A DNA stretch of 37,067 nucleotides from DATGXB01 sp035298905. Lineage in GTDB: Bacteria; Cyanobacteriota; Cyanobacteriia; Cyanobacteriales; Nostocaceae. Location of the stretch: NCBI GenBank assembly GCA_035298905.1, contig DATGXQ010000630.1, positions 1 through 37,067 of the forward strand, read 5' to 3'. Under the pieces are notes generated by a model. That model searched no databases and was not told the DNA's origin. It saw nothing but the letters and a program-made list of their open reading frames with translations. Position numbers and translations under genes: made by a program. This document shows positions 7,098 to 15,377 of the stretch, piece after piece. Numbering within the stretch: the stretch's first letter is position 1; every line of letters begins with the position of its first letter.

Positions 7098-8456
7098 ATG
7101 AAAATTAATCAATTATCGCTTTTTACTGAGAACCAACCATTAGAAATAAACTCGAAAGTAGATAATCTTTCTACTCCCTATTTACATATTAAAGATAATA
7201 TTCCTCTAGATTTACCAAATGGGTCTTTTATTTCTTTAGAAAGAAATTCACCTTTAAAAGTTTACTCACTCGGTTTTCAACCAGCAAAAACAATTCCTGA
7301 AATTCCTGCTTGGTTTTTACAAAAATATACATCTAAAAATTCAGTCATTCTTGAGCCATTTGCAGGTTCAGGAACAACTATTATTGAAGCTTTAAAAATA
7401 GGCAGAAAAGTTATTTGGTCAGATAATAATCCCCTAAGTCAGTTAATTTGCAGGGTTAAAAGTACCTGTTTACCTTTAATTGAAATATTAGCAGAAGCTC
7501 AGAAAATAGTTGCTGATGCCAATATTGAGAAAACTGTAATTGATACTGTTGATTTTAGTAATAAAGATTTTTGGTTTCAAAAACCAGTACAAGAAGGTTT
7601 AGAAATTATTAAAAGTAAAATCCTTTTATCAAAGCCAACTTACCAACCAGTTTTATTACTAGCTTTGGCATCCACTGTCAGAAAATGTTCTGATATGAAT
7701 GATGGAATGATATTAGCTGCAAAGCGTTCTAGTGTTAAAGAAATACCCCAAAGAAGTCGTGCAGATGTATTTAAATATTTTCAATTTTATACTGATAAAA
7801 TTATAGAAGCTCTTTCTGAATGGTATCAAAATGATTGGGATATTAATGATATTCAAGAAGTACCTTCACAAGATGCAAGAAATTTAGATGGAAATTGGTT
7901 ATGTGATGCGGTGGTGACATCTCCTCCTTATATTAATGCTATTGATTATATTTGGGCTAGTAAATTTGAGTTACATTGGCTAGATTTTGTGAAGAATAAT
8001 CAAGAGAGACTAAATCTAAGTTCTCAAGAAATTGGTACTGAAAGAATTTCTAGTAGTGAATATAAAGAACTTGGGAAAACAGGGAATAATTCTCTTGATA
8101 AATTAATTGCAGAGATTTTTAATGGAGAAAAATACAAAGCCAGTAAAGGTCAAAATCAATTAAGAGCAAGAGTAGTATATAAATACTTTATGGATATGAA
8201 ACAACATTTTTCTAGTTGTTACAATAAATTAAAATCAGGTGGCTATTATTGTTTTGCTGTAGGAGATGTGAGTAAAATTTGTGGTGTTGATATTCCTGTG
8301 GCTGATTCATTAACTGATTTTGCTAATCTGTTAGGATTTCAAGAGGTTTTTAGGTTTCATCTATTATTGAAAAATCGTAAATTAAATATTCCCAGAAATG
8401 TTAATTGGGCTGGAACTATTAAACATGATACAATAGTAGTCCTGCAAAAACTATGA
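7098..8456 (+). CDS. type II DNA methyltransferase (amino-MTase, SPPY motif)
   Basis: An S-adenosylmethionine-dependent DNA methyltransferase of 452 residues. The AdoMet-binding motif I is EPFAGSGTT at residues 86-94, and the catalytic motif IV is TSPPY at 274-278, followed by INAIDYIWASKFELHWLDF. The motif I then IV order with about 180 residues between is seen directly. SPPY is more typical of N4-cytosine enzymes than of N6-adenine ones, so m4C is the better guess. The C-terminus has GGYYCFAVGDVS. A longer frame from GTG 7080 would overlap the toxin remnant; ATG 7098 is preferred. It converges on a putative endonuclease gene 24 bases away, so it is probably the protective half of a restriction-modification system. 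The gene is markedly AT-rich. Confidence 0.9.
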   Translation: MKINQLSLFTENQPLEINSKVDNLSTPYLHIKDNIPLDLPNGSFISLERNSPLKVYSLGFQPAKTIPEIPAWFLQKYTSKNSVILEPFAGSGTTIIEALKIGRKVIWSDNNPLSQLICRVKSTCLPLIEILAEAQKIVADANIEKTVIDTVDFSNKDFWFQKPVQEGLEIIKSKILLSKPTYQPVLLLALASTVRKCSDMNDGMILAAKRSSVKEIPQRSRADVFKYFQFYTDKIIEALSEWYQNDWDINDIQEVPSQDARNLDGNWLCDAVVTSPPYINAIDYIWASKFELHWLDFVKNNQERLNLSSQEIGTERISSSEYKELGKTGNNSLDKLIAEIFNGEKYKASKGQNQLRARVVYKYFMDMKQHFSSCYNKLKSGGYYCFAVGDVSKICGVDIPVADSLTDFANLLGFQEVFRFHLLLKNRKLNIPRNVNWAGTIKHDTIVVLQKL

Positions 8457-8480
8457 AGTTTAAGGGAACTTATACAAAAA

Positions 8481-9053
8481 TCAAATCAAATTACGACTAA
8501 CTGTATATTTTCCTGCTTGATTTTCTAAGAAAGTCTTAACATCAACACCAGAAATTCGCTGTATAAAATCCATACTATCTTGTTCTGTGAAAACTTGCCA
8601 TTGTCCACCTTTGCAAGCATTAATAGCATCTGGTAAATTATCATTCCTTAAAATTAAAATAGTAGGAGTATATCCCATTTCAGTGAGTAAATTCCCGTAA
8701 TATCTGAACTTATCATGTGTTCCCTTGTCACCTGAACCTATTCGATATTGAGTATCAATAGCATATTTTCCAACTCTTAAATCACATAGTTCACCAACAT
8801 CTTTAATTTTTAAGACTGGCTGAAAATCTTGACAACTATTTTTACAAATTTCTGTTATGATTTTCTGCCAACACCTTCCTAGCTGTGTTCCCCAATACTG
8901 TCCATATTTTCGCTTAATTTTTGGTGTGAGTGAGAAGACATTCATTAAGAGATCATATTCATCAGTTTCATTAGCAAAAACTTTATTGTTAAAAGAGGTT
9001 TGGTACTGCAATAGTATTGCAGAGAGTGATTCTTCTAAATGAGAGTCCATCAT
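8481..9053 (-). CDS. putative type II restriction endonuclease
   Basis: The 190-residue protein sits in the restriction-enzyme position: convergent with the methyltransferase (24-base gap) and downstream of a controller-like HTH gene that it overlaps by 4 bases. It has no membrane or signal segment. The segment DLRVGKYAIDTQYRIGSGDK (about residues 91-110) carries acidic and basic residues in a beta-hairpin-like context and could be a diverged PD-(D/E)XK site (Asp91, Asp100, Arg104 or Lys110). It is followed by TPTILILRND, a likely core strand. It faintly resembles the ApaLI-type endonuclease family, but I am not sure enough to assign a specificity. Two ATGs stand in tandem at 9053 and 9050. 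Confidence 0.65.
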   Translation of the reverse strand: MMDSHLEESLSAILLQYQTSFNNKVFANETDEYDLLMNVFSLTPKIKRKYGQYWGTQLGRCWQKIITEICKNSCQDFQPVLKIKDVGELCDLRVGKYAIDTQYRIGSGDKGTHDKFRYYGNLLTEMGYTPTILILRNDNLPDAINACKGGQWQVFTEQDSMDFIQRISGVDVKTFLENQAGKYTVSRNLI

Positions 9054-9328
9054 ACTTCTGTACCATCTTGTAATTGTTTAAGACAATCTACTAAACTTAT
9101 ACCAAGGGCATGAGCAATTTTTTCAGCATTTATCAGTGTGATATTTCGCTCACCTCTTTCTACTGCCCCAATATAAGTACGGTGAAGACCAGCTTTTTCT
9201 GCCAAAGCATCCTGAGATAAACCTTGAGACAATCTCAGTCTTCTAACGTTTTGACCAAAGTGTACAGTAATTGTTACAAATAGATATAGTATTTTAATGT
9301 ATAGATGGCAACAGACTATTAGTAGCAC
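9050..9328 (-). CDS. XRE-family HTH regulator, probable R-M controller
   Basis: A small DNA-binding protein with a Cro/C1-type helix-turn-helix: FGQNVRRLRLSQGLSQDALA, then KAGLHRTYIGAVERGERN, then a last helix KIAHALGISLVDCL. This is the size and pattern of controller proteins that delay endonuclease expression in type II R-M systems. Its stop overlaps the endonuclease start (ATGA), giving one transcript. The frame has only GTG 9328 as a conventional start, and the first 22 or so residues (LLIVCCHLYIKILYLF...) look unlike the family. Homologues begin near TVHFGQN, where no ATG, GTG or TTG exists in frame. The true start may be an ATT at about 9268, or the 5' end may be diverged. Confidence 0.8.
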   Translation of the reverse strand: MLLIVCCHLYIKILYLFVTITVHFGQNVRRLRLSQGLSQDALAEKAGLHRTYIGAVERGERNITLINAEKIAHALGISLVDCLKQLQDGTEV

Positions 9329-9478
9329 TCTATTTATTTGATATTACATCTCACTTAATTTCGCTAGAAACAATGGATAATTTTACACAATATTTAGAAA
9401 ATCACATATTTTTGTGCTTTTTGCAATATATTATTATCTTGTTTCATTGCCATATTATGGATTTAAATAGAAATAGTT

Positions 9479-9667
9479 ATGAGTATTGAACACCTGAAAG
9501 CGAGAATTAAAGAGTTAGGTAAGCAAGCCGCAGATTTTAGCAAACAAGCTGTAGAAATGAGAGTAACTAATTTTGAGCAAAGTCAGCTACTAATGCGACA
9601 AGCACGGGACGCTAGTCGTCGTTGTCAAGTTTTAATAGCTGAACTCATTAGGCAACATGCAGCATAA
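9479..9667 (+). CDS. small helical protein of unknown function
   Basis: A 62-residue frame starting at ATG 9479. The sequence is wholly helical in character, with amphipathic charge (MSIEHLKARIKELGKQAADF, then QLLMRQARDASRRCQVLIAEL) and a net positive charge. It has no signal peptide, membrane segment or known motif. The regular heptad-like spacing of Leu, Ile and Val suggests a short coiled coil or helical hairpin. It stands alone about 150 bases upstream of, and divergent from, the HTH/endonuclease operon. No strong ribosome-binding site precedes it. It may be a small cyanobacterial protein or a chance frame; I favour real because the composition is unlike the surrounding AT-rich DNA. Confidence 0.5.
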   Translation: MSIEHLKARIKELGKQAADFSKQAVEMRVTNFEQSQLLMRQARDASRRCQVLIAELIRQHAA

Positions 9668-9718
9668 AAGAAGAAATAACTTTATTTTGAGACTGTATTT
9701 TTTAATAATTAATAATAC

Positions 9719-9824
9719 TATAGAAATCCGGTTTGATTTTTGAAAAAAATCATTACAACTCGTTCTCTCTTCCCTGTTCCCTTACCTACAGAATTAATTT
9801 CACAACTCAAATCGGACTGCTATA
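9719..9824. mobile_element. MITE-like element, copy 1 (106 bp)
   Basis: Terminal inverted repeats TATAGAAATCCGGTTTGA (9719-9736) and CTCAAATCGGACTGCTATA (end 9824) match except at three positions. The interior includes TTCCCTGTTCCC. It shares the ends TATAGCAATCC / GGAxTGCTATA with copies at 10274-10460, 15377-15525 and 29292-29395. It encodes no protein. It lies in the 9668-9981 spacer, which otherwise holds nothing I recognise. Confidence 0.7.
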
Positions 9825-9981
9825 ATATATTGATTGTCAAAGACCAGGGTTAGAAAAATTATTTTTTAGTTAATGATTAAAGCGAACTAAATGTATCAAT
9901 TCCAACTATCCAAAACTGCAAAACTCCAGATATATCTCATTTTTTCAAGCCTGTGTTATAATAAACAATTAGTTAATTTTT

Positions 9982-10221
9982 TTAGATTTTTTTGTCTCCA
10001 AATTGTTTTAGTAATTCATAAACTTTTCTAGAATTTGAACTAATCCAAATAGTATTAAAACCTTCTGTGGCGTGTGAATAAACACCATCTTCCAAGCAGT
10101 CTTGTTCATATTGTTCTATTAATATCCAAACATTTGGTTGGTTAACCTCACTCTAAGAAACATCTTCCCATCCTGTATTAGTTAATTTATAGTACCAATA
10201 TTGTCTCAATCCTTTACTCAT
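9982..10221 (-). pseudogene. small hypothetical gene interrupted by a stop codon
   Basis: An 80-codon frame begins at ATG 10221 (MSKGLRQYWYYKLTNTGWED) and ends at TAA 9982. It is open except for one TAG at 10153-10155 (codon 23). After that stop the same frame continues with good protein-like sequence (SEVNQPNVWILIEQYEQDCL, then GFNTIWISSNSRKVYELLKQ). The intact product would be about 79 residues, acidic and soluble. I do not recognise the family. A single-base nonsense mutation (for example from CAG, AAG or TGG) or a sequencing error explains it. It is flanked by MITE-like copies on both sides. Confidence 0.65.
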
Positions 10222-10273
10222 AAATTTCCTTCTTTCTGCACTTTACAATGTACCATACTATTATTGTGATTCT

Positions 10274-10460
10274 ATAGCAATCCTAAATGAAACGTGAACA
10301 AACCCAATGGCACAAGCCTAGCCTGATAGGGGTGGGGACACGGCATAGCTGAGATTTCTATTTGACAACAATGTTTCTCATGCCGTGTCCCTACTTTCAA
10401 TCTTGATTCTCCTCACTGCCTAAGTACCTATCAGTTCATAACTCAAATAGGAATGCTATA
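10274..10460. mobile_element. MITE-like element, copy 2 (187 bp) with internal hairpin
   Basis: Ends TATAGCAATCCTAAATGA (10274-10291) and ACTCAAATAGGAATGCTATA (10441-10460) are inverted repeats. Inside is a second perfect inverted repeat, GGGACACGGCAT (10335-10346) with ATGCCGTGTCCC (10380-10391). It shares the internal hairpin with the copy at 15377. No coding capacity. Confidence 0.75.
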
Positions 10461-10741
10461 TTTTCTTTTACTATGTCTAAATAAAACATTTCAATACATC
10501 TTATTAATAAAGCTAAGTATTTAAATAACTACTATGCGTGATACAACCAAATAGCAAATTGAAGTGCGGAATCTAGGTCACTTAATAGCAAACTGTTTTC
10601 TAAAATAGAACGCTATAGCAATTCTAAATCATTGATGAATGCCATCTGTTAAAAATTATTTGGACTGACCGATAAGTAGCGGCAGTTCATTAATTAACCC
10701 TATTCAAACAGGAAGCTTATAACATTATTTCTGAATGTTGA
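10461..10741. repeat. AT-rich spacer with a half MITE-like copy
   Basis: TATAGCAATTCTAAATCATT at 10614-10633 is one end of the MITE-like family, closest to the copy at 29292 (both continue GATGAATGCC or TATGAACGCT). No matching second end was found, so this is a truncated copy. No gene is seen in the rest of the spacer. Confidence 0.5.
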
Positions 10742-10897
10742 TCCAATAAAATAATTTCTCCAGTTAATGTTAATCTCTTGAGAGAACAGGGAATTATAGC
10801 TATACAGGTTGAGATAGATTCAGATCAATTATTTTTAATCACTCCCAGTATACTCACTCAGGATGGAATATTTGACCTATGGCTTACTATCAGTTGA
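10742..10897 (+). pseudogene. possible coding remnant upstream of the PhnD-like gene
   Basis: An open stretch without a proper start reads ...PVNVNLLREQGIIAIQVEID and then LFLITPSILTQDGIFDLWL, stopping at 10897 just inside the next gene in another frame. The composition is protein-like and codon use fits the neighbours, but I do not recognise a family. It could be the 3' end of a deleted gene, or chance. Confidence 0.3.
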
Positions 10898-11844
10898 AAG
10901 TCTCTATTTCCCCTTCCAAGCAACTTGCAGTAATGCTGATGTTGATATCTACAATGTTGCTTTTGAATACGGGATGTTCAAATCAGCAAAATAAAGCCGT
11001 TCCTCATCTTGATTCCTCCGCACCTAATCAAAAGTCTACGTTAGATAATCAATCAGAAACGCTTCGTATTGCTGTAATTCCCGCTCAAGGTTCTCAGAAA
11101 CAAGCAGAACAATTAAAAGCTTTAGCTGAATATTTAGAAAAAAGTATAGGCCACAAATTTGATATTCAGGTTCAAAAAGATTATGACACTGCCGTGAACT
11201 TGCTTGTCACTGAAAAAGTACAAATTGCTTATTTAGGCCCACTTACTTACATCCAAGCCAAGCAGCAAAATCCTCATATTGAACCCATAGTTGCACCTAT
11301 TACTAAAGCCACTGGTAGACCTTGGCATACTAGCATGATTATTGCTAATTCTGCTAGGATCAAAACTGTCAAAGATTTGCCTAAACAACGGTTTGGATTT
11401 GTTAGTAAATCTTCTACCACAGGTTATCTCATACCTATTGTAGAATTATTTGACAAACAAGGAATTAATCCTGACAAAGACTTTAGTGAAGTTAAATTTA
11501 TAGGCAGTCATGATAAAACCCTTGCAGCCTTAATTGCTGGAGAGGTTGATGCTGTTGCAGTTGAGCAAGAAGCTTATGTTAAAGCACAGCAAGAAAACAA
11601 ACTTGATCAATCAAAGTATGTGAAAATTTGGGAATCAACTCCATTAGCTACAGCCCCAATAGTTGTTTCCAGTAAGCTCAATCCTCAGTTAATTAATGCC
11701 CTAAAGAAAGCATTGATTGATGCTCCAGAGGGCATTGTAGCAGTTTCAGGTGTCGAAACCGCAGGATATACCCTTGTAGACGATACAAACTACCAACCAA
11801 TTAGGCAGTTGCAAGCCAAACTCGATGCCAAAACTAAGAAATAA
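10879..11844 (+). CDS. PhnD-like periplasmic substrate-binding lipoprotein
   Basis: A 321-residue lipoprotein of the phosphate/phosphite/phosphonate-binding family (PhnD-like, type II periplasmic fold). The signal peptide ends in the lipobox LLNTGC with Cys33 as the lipidated residue. The mature domain starts LRIAVIPAQGSQKQAEQLK, followed by VQIAYLGPLTYIQA, TSMIIANS, the conserved hinge RFGFVSKSSTTGYLIP, GSHDKTLAALIAGEVDAVAV and TAPIVVSSKL. No ABC permease or ATPase gene is adjacent. Instead a transmembrane histidine kinase begins 34 bases downstream, so this protein probably presents a ligand to the kinase rather than feeding a transporter. The ligand cannot be read from the sequence; oxyanions or phosphonates are the family default. 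Confidence 0.88.
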   Translation: MAYYQLKVSISPSKQLAVMLMLISTMLLLNTGCSNQQNKAVPHLDSSAPNQKSTLDNQSETLRIAVIPAQGSQKQAEQLKALAEYLEKSIGHKFDIQVQKDYDTAVNLLVTEKVQIAYLGPLTYIQAKQQNPHIEPIVAPITKATGRPWHTSMIIANSARIKTVKDLPKQRFGFVSKSSTTGYLIPIVELFDKQGINPDKDFSEVKFIGSHDKTLAALIAGEVDAVAVEQEAYVKAQQENKLDQSKYVKIWESTPLATAPIVVSSKLNPQLINALKKALIDAPEGIVAVSGVETAGYTLVDDTNYQPIRQLQAKLDAKTKK

Positions 11845-11878
11845 TTTTCCCAAATCAAACATAAGTTGAATAATTAGC

Positions 11879-13633
11879 ATGAAGATTTGGCAACGATTCC
11901 TGGGGTCTTCGACACTATTCGCTGGAATAATCTGTCTGATGGGTAGTAGTGTTTTTCATCTGTATCAAGCTGAGATAGCTGCGGAAGCAACTCAGAAAAA
12001 AACAGCACAGGCACTTAGCATTGCTCATAGTCTAGAAAAATCTTTGAAAGATCAAGCTTTAGTACTCAAGGATTTTGTAGTTTTAGATCACAACACCACA
12101 AATATGGTGGAATATCAGAAAATCATGTCTAATTTTCTGATTGATTTAGAGAAGCTAAATATCTTGATGGACGAAGCTCCAGAACTATCATTGGTACGTC
12201 GTCGTCATGCTTTTTTGACACGTTTAGCAAATGGTCTAGATAATAACTCTACTACTTTAATCACCTCTCAGCAGGATATTCAAGCAATTAATTCTTATAT
12301 CAAAGATATTACATTTTATCTATCTGCTGTATCTCAGAATGCTCAAAAACAGGATTATTTGGCACTGGAAAATGTGAGACAACTCAGGAGAATGAATACT
12401 AACTTTATGTTGGCAGCCATTGTTGGCATTTTTGTAGTATTTTTGTTTGAATTAATTGTGATTATAATTCCAGTTATTCGCTCATTGTATCAACTCCAAA
12501 TTGGAGTAGCAAAAATTGGGACAGGAGAATTAAATTATCATTTAAAGATTAAAACCAATGATGAAATTGAACAATTAGCAAATGAATTTAATCAGATGAC
12601 AGTGAAGTTAAGGGATTTTTATCACTCACTAGAATCAAAAGTTAATGAAAGGACTGCTGAACTTTTTCAAGCCAATCAAAATCTAGAAAAGGAAATCATT
12701 GATAGACGGCAAGCAGAAATTTATCTAAAACAATCCCAGGCACAGTTAACACAAAAAGCTCAAGAACTTCAGCAAACACTACAAGAACTTCAGCACACTC
12801 AAAGCCAATTAATTCAAAATGAGAAGATGTCCAGTCTAGGACAGCTTGTGGCTGGTGTAGCTCACGAAATTAATAACCCAGTTAATTTTATTCATGGCAA
12901 CATTGCACCACTCAATGAATATTTTCAAGATTTGGTGGAATTAATAAATTTATACCAAGTCTACTATCCTCAACCTGCTGAGGAAATTCAAGACTATATT
13001 CAAGATATAGATTTGCAATTTATTATCAATGATATAAGTCAAGTCATTTCTTCAATGGAAGTAGGAACTAAAAGAATTCGGGAAATTGTTTTATCTCTCA
13101 GAAATTTCTCCCGACTTGACGAAGCTGAAATGAAGGCAGTAAATATCCATGAAGGAATTGATAATACACTTTTAATTCTCCAACATAGAATTAAGGAAAA
13201 ATCTCGCTATGCGGAAATTGAAATCATCAAAAAATATGGTGACTTACCCTTAGTTGAATGTTACGCTGGTCAACTCAATCAGGTGTTTATGAATATTCTG
13301 AGTAATGCCATTGATGCTTTAGAAGAAAAAACACAGCAGCATTGTCCCCAAGAGCAAAATACTTGTAATAAGCAAATTTTTATTCAGACAAAGGTGACAG
13401 AAAAGCAGACTATTGCTATTCATATCGCAGACAATGGAACGGGAATACCAGAGGAAATTTGTCACCGGATATTCGATCCTTTCTTCACAACAAAACCAGT
13501 TGGTAAAGGAACAGGACTAGGTTTGTCAATCAGCTATCAAATTGTTACTGCAAAACACAAAGGTAATTTGCTATGTATTACTACACCTGGAAAGGGAACA
13601 GAATTTATTATTGAATTACCTATTAAGCAGTAA
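11879..13633 (+). CDS. transmembrane sensor histidine kinase, partner of PhnD-like protein
   Basis: The 584 residues run: TM1 (about 11-31), a periplasmic helical sensor region (about 32-174), TM2 (about 175-200), HAMP (IGTGELNYHLKIKTNDEIEQ, about 205-250), a long coiled coil rich in Gln and Glu (about 250-320), then the HisKA dimerisation helix with His329 in GVAHEINNPVNF. The ATPase has an N box (NQVFMNILSNAIDAL), G1 (IADNGTGIP), F box (FDPFFTTKPVGKG) and G2 (GTGLGLSIS), all intact. It is the EINNPVNF subtype common in cyanobacterial signalling kinases. It follows the PhnD-like lipoprotein by 34 bases, and no response regulator is adjacent. Inference: ligand-bound PhnD protein docks on the periplasmic helices. 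The true output partner is unknown. Confidence 0.93.
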   Translation: MKIWQRFLGSSTLFAGIICLMGSSVFHLYQAEIAAEATQKKTAQALSIAHSLEKSLKDQALVLKDFVVLDHNTTNMVEYQKIMSNFLIDLEKLNILMDEAPELSLVRRRHAFLTRLANGLDNNSTTLITSQQDIQAINSYIKDITFYLSAVSQNAQKQDYLALENVRQLRRMNTNFMLAAIVGIFVVFLFELIVIIIPVIRSLYQLQIGVAKIGTGELNYHLKIKTNDEIEQLANEFNQMTVKLRDFYHSLESKVNERTAELFQANQNLEKEIIDRRQAEIYLKQSQAQLTQKAQELQQTLQELQHTQSQLIQNEKMSSLGQLVAGVAHEINNPVNFIHGNIAPLNEYFQDLVELINLYQVYYPQPAEEIQDYIQDIDLQFIINDISQVISSMEVGTKRIREIVLSLRNFSRLDEAEMKAVNIHEGIDNTLLILQHRIKEKSRYAEIEIIKKYGDLPLVECYAGQLNQVFMNILSNAIDALEEKTQQHCPQEQNTCNKQIFIQTKVTEKQTIAIHIADNGTGIPEEICHRIFDPFFTTKPVGKGTGLGLSISYQIVTAKHKGNLLCITTPGKGTEFIIELPIKQ

Positions 13634-14058
13634 GCAATCTTTTAAAAATAAAGCTAAATATATCAGCATTCGGTGTGCGATGTACCTTGCTTTTAAGTAG
13701 GTAGATATGATTAAATTTTCAGATGTTATAGCGAGGAGAAAGGACTACGCAACTACCAAGACTGGGCTTGCTTTGTTCCTCACCATCACAAGCTAGATAA
13801 CATTGATTTATACCAATCTATTTAGTAAATTATTCTTATATGGCTTAGTTGCTTATATAAACTGTACTAACGGACTGTAATGCAATATTGCAGAGGTTTA
13901 GGTGCGTTAGTTATAGCTAAACTTAGTAGAGATTACCATAATAATTTTTTATGATTTTGTATAAGTCTTGACAAAAGATTAAAGTTTAAGTCAAAATTAA
14001 ACATGAGTATAATCTCATACTTAATTAAACAATAGCTTTCATTATCAAGAAGATTATT
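13634..14058. other. intergenic region upstream of peroxiredoxin-like gene
   Basis: No gene or recognised repeat is seen in these 425 bases apart from a promoter candidate at 13985-14013. Confidence 0.5.
13985..14013 (+). promoter_or_regulatory. candidate sigma70-type promoter for peroxiredoxin-like gene
   Basis: A perfect TATAAT at 14008-14013 is preceded 17 bases upstream by the weak -35 TTTAAG (13985-13990). It lies about 45 bases before the GTG start at 14059. A TTGACA also occurs upstream, but with a spacing far too long to pair with this -10. Confidence 0.4.
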
Positions 14059-14700
14059 GTGAACTTTTTAGAAGCTTTAGACAACATACGCGACCAAGTA
14101 TTTTCTCAGGATAAACAATCTTTAATTCTTCAAGCTATTAATGAGCTACGTGCTTCAGGTATTGTTAATCAGACTTTAAAAGTAGGGGATGATGTTCCTA
14201 ATTTTTCTCTACCTAATGCCTTTGGTCAAACTGTAGAATTGCCAAAATTACTCAATCAGGGTGCGGTAGTAATTTCATTTTATAGAGGCGTTTGGTGTCC
14301 TTTTTGTAGTTTAGAATTGAAAGAGTATGAGCAAATATTTCCGGCAATTAAAACTTTAGGGGCGAATTTGATAGCTATTTCACCCCAAACATTGCGTTAT
14401 ACTTTATTGGCTGCTCAAGAAAATAACTTGACTTACGATATATTGAGCGACCAAAATAATCATGTTGCTCGTCAATTTGGGTTAGTATTTAAAGTTCCAG
14501 AATATTTAAAATCTTTTTTAGCAGAGTTGGGTTATCCTTTACCCCGTTACTATGGTAGCGACTTTATTGAGTTACCGATTCCAGCTACATTTGTAGTCAA
14601 TAAAGATGGTAAGATTATGTATGATTTTATTGATCCTGATCATACTAAACGGCTAGATCCTGTGGAAATTATTAATATTCTGAGGAAAATTTCTTGCTAA
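14059..14700 (+). CDS. peroxiredoxin-like protein (AhpC/TSA family)
   Basis: A thioredoxin-fold peroxidase-like protein of 213 residues. The domain starts at about residue 40 (KVGDDVPNFSLPNAFGQTVE), with the active-site segment FYRGVWCPFCSLEL: Cys80 and Cys83 form a CxxC that replaces the usual PxxxTxxC of typical peroxiredoxins. It continues with LGANLIAISPQ, YDILSDQNNHVARQFGLVF and IPATFVVNKDGKIMYDF. This is the peroxiredoxin-like subgroup widespread in cyanobacteria, thought to reduce peroxides with thioredoxin. An N-terminal helical extension (residues 1-38) is usual for the subgroup. The start is GTG 14059. An SGNH hydrolase gene follows 59 bases downstream on the same strand. Confidence 0.88.
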   Translation: MNFLEALDNIRDQVFSQDKQSLILQAINELRASGIVNQTLKVGDDVPNFSLPNAFGQTVELPKLLNQGAVVISFYRGVWCPFCSLELKEYEQIFPAIKTLGANLIAISPQTLRYTLLAAQENNLTYDILSDQNNHVARQFGLVFKVPEYLKSFLAELGYPLPRYYGSDFIELPIPATFVVNKDGKIMYDFIDPDHTKRLDPVEIINILRKISC

Positions 14701-14759
14701 TATTTATTGTATCTGATTAATAAAATCTTTTTAAGAAAAAAATTAAAATCTGAAGATAA

Positions 14760-15377
14760 ATGTCATTGAAAGAAGTCAGAATTTGTTTTGTCGGTGATTC
14801 CTTTGTTAATGGTACTGGTGATCCTGATTGCCTTGGCTGGACAGGAAGAATATGTGCGAATGTTAATCAGAAAGGTTATGATATTACTTACTATAACTTA
14901 GGAATTAGACGAGAAACTAGTACTGATATAGCAAAGCGTTGGTTACAGGAAGTATCAATTCGCTTACCAACAGAGTATGATGGTAGAGTTGTGTTTTCTT
15001 ATGGACTAAATGACACAACCCTAGAAAATGGTCAACCCCGCGTTAATCTCCAAACATCTATTGAAAATTCCTACAGAATTTTAGGTGCAGCTAAACAGTT
15101 GTATCCGATTTTAATGGTGGGGCCAGCACCTTATGCAGACCAGGAAGACCCCAGCAGAAGACAAAGAATTATAGATTTATCTCAACAGTTAGCTAGAGTT
15201 TGTCAAGATTTACATGTGCCTTATTTAGATGTTTTTTCTATCTTGGAAAAATCAACAGTTTGGACAGCAGAAGCGATAGGATATGATGGTGTTCATCCTA
15301 ATGCAGCAGGATATTTAGAATTGGCTAAAATAGTAGAAAATTGGGATGGTTGGCTAAATTGGTTTCCTGAGAATTGA
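14760..15377 (+). CDS. GDSL/SGNH-family hydrolase
   Basis: A 205-residue SGNH hydrolase, probably an esterase or lipase acting on an unknown ester. All four blocks are visible: block I FVGDSFVNG (nucleophile Ser14 in GDS), block II with the oxyanion Gly in YNLGIRRETS, block III YGLNDTT (Asn), and block V DGVHPNAAGY (catalytic Asp and His). There is no signal peptide, so it is cytoplasmic. The family commonly includes arylesterases, thioesterases and lysophospholipases. The stop codon (15375-15377) touches the beginning of a MITE-like element, so the 3' boundary of the transcript probably lies in the element. Confidence 0.9.
   Translation: MSLKEVRICFVGDSFVNGTGDPDCLGWTGRICANVNQKGYDITYYNLGIRRETSTDIAKRWLQEVSIRLPTEYDGRVVFSYGLNDTTLENGQPRVNLQTSIENSYRILGAAKQLYPILMVGPAPYADQEDPSRRQRIIDLSQQLARVCQDLHVPYLDVFSILEKSTVWTAEAIGYDGVHPNAAGYLELAKIVENWDGWLNWFPEN

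Noticed and set aside
9668..10460. Paired inverted repeats considered as ends of a full insertion sequence
   Set aside because: No transposase frame lies between any pair of ends, and each pair is only 104-187 bases apart.
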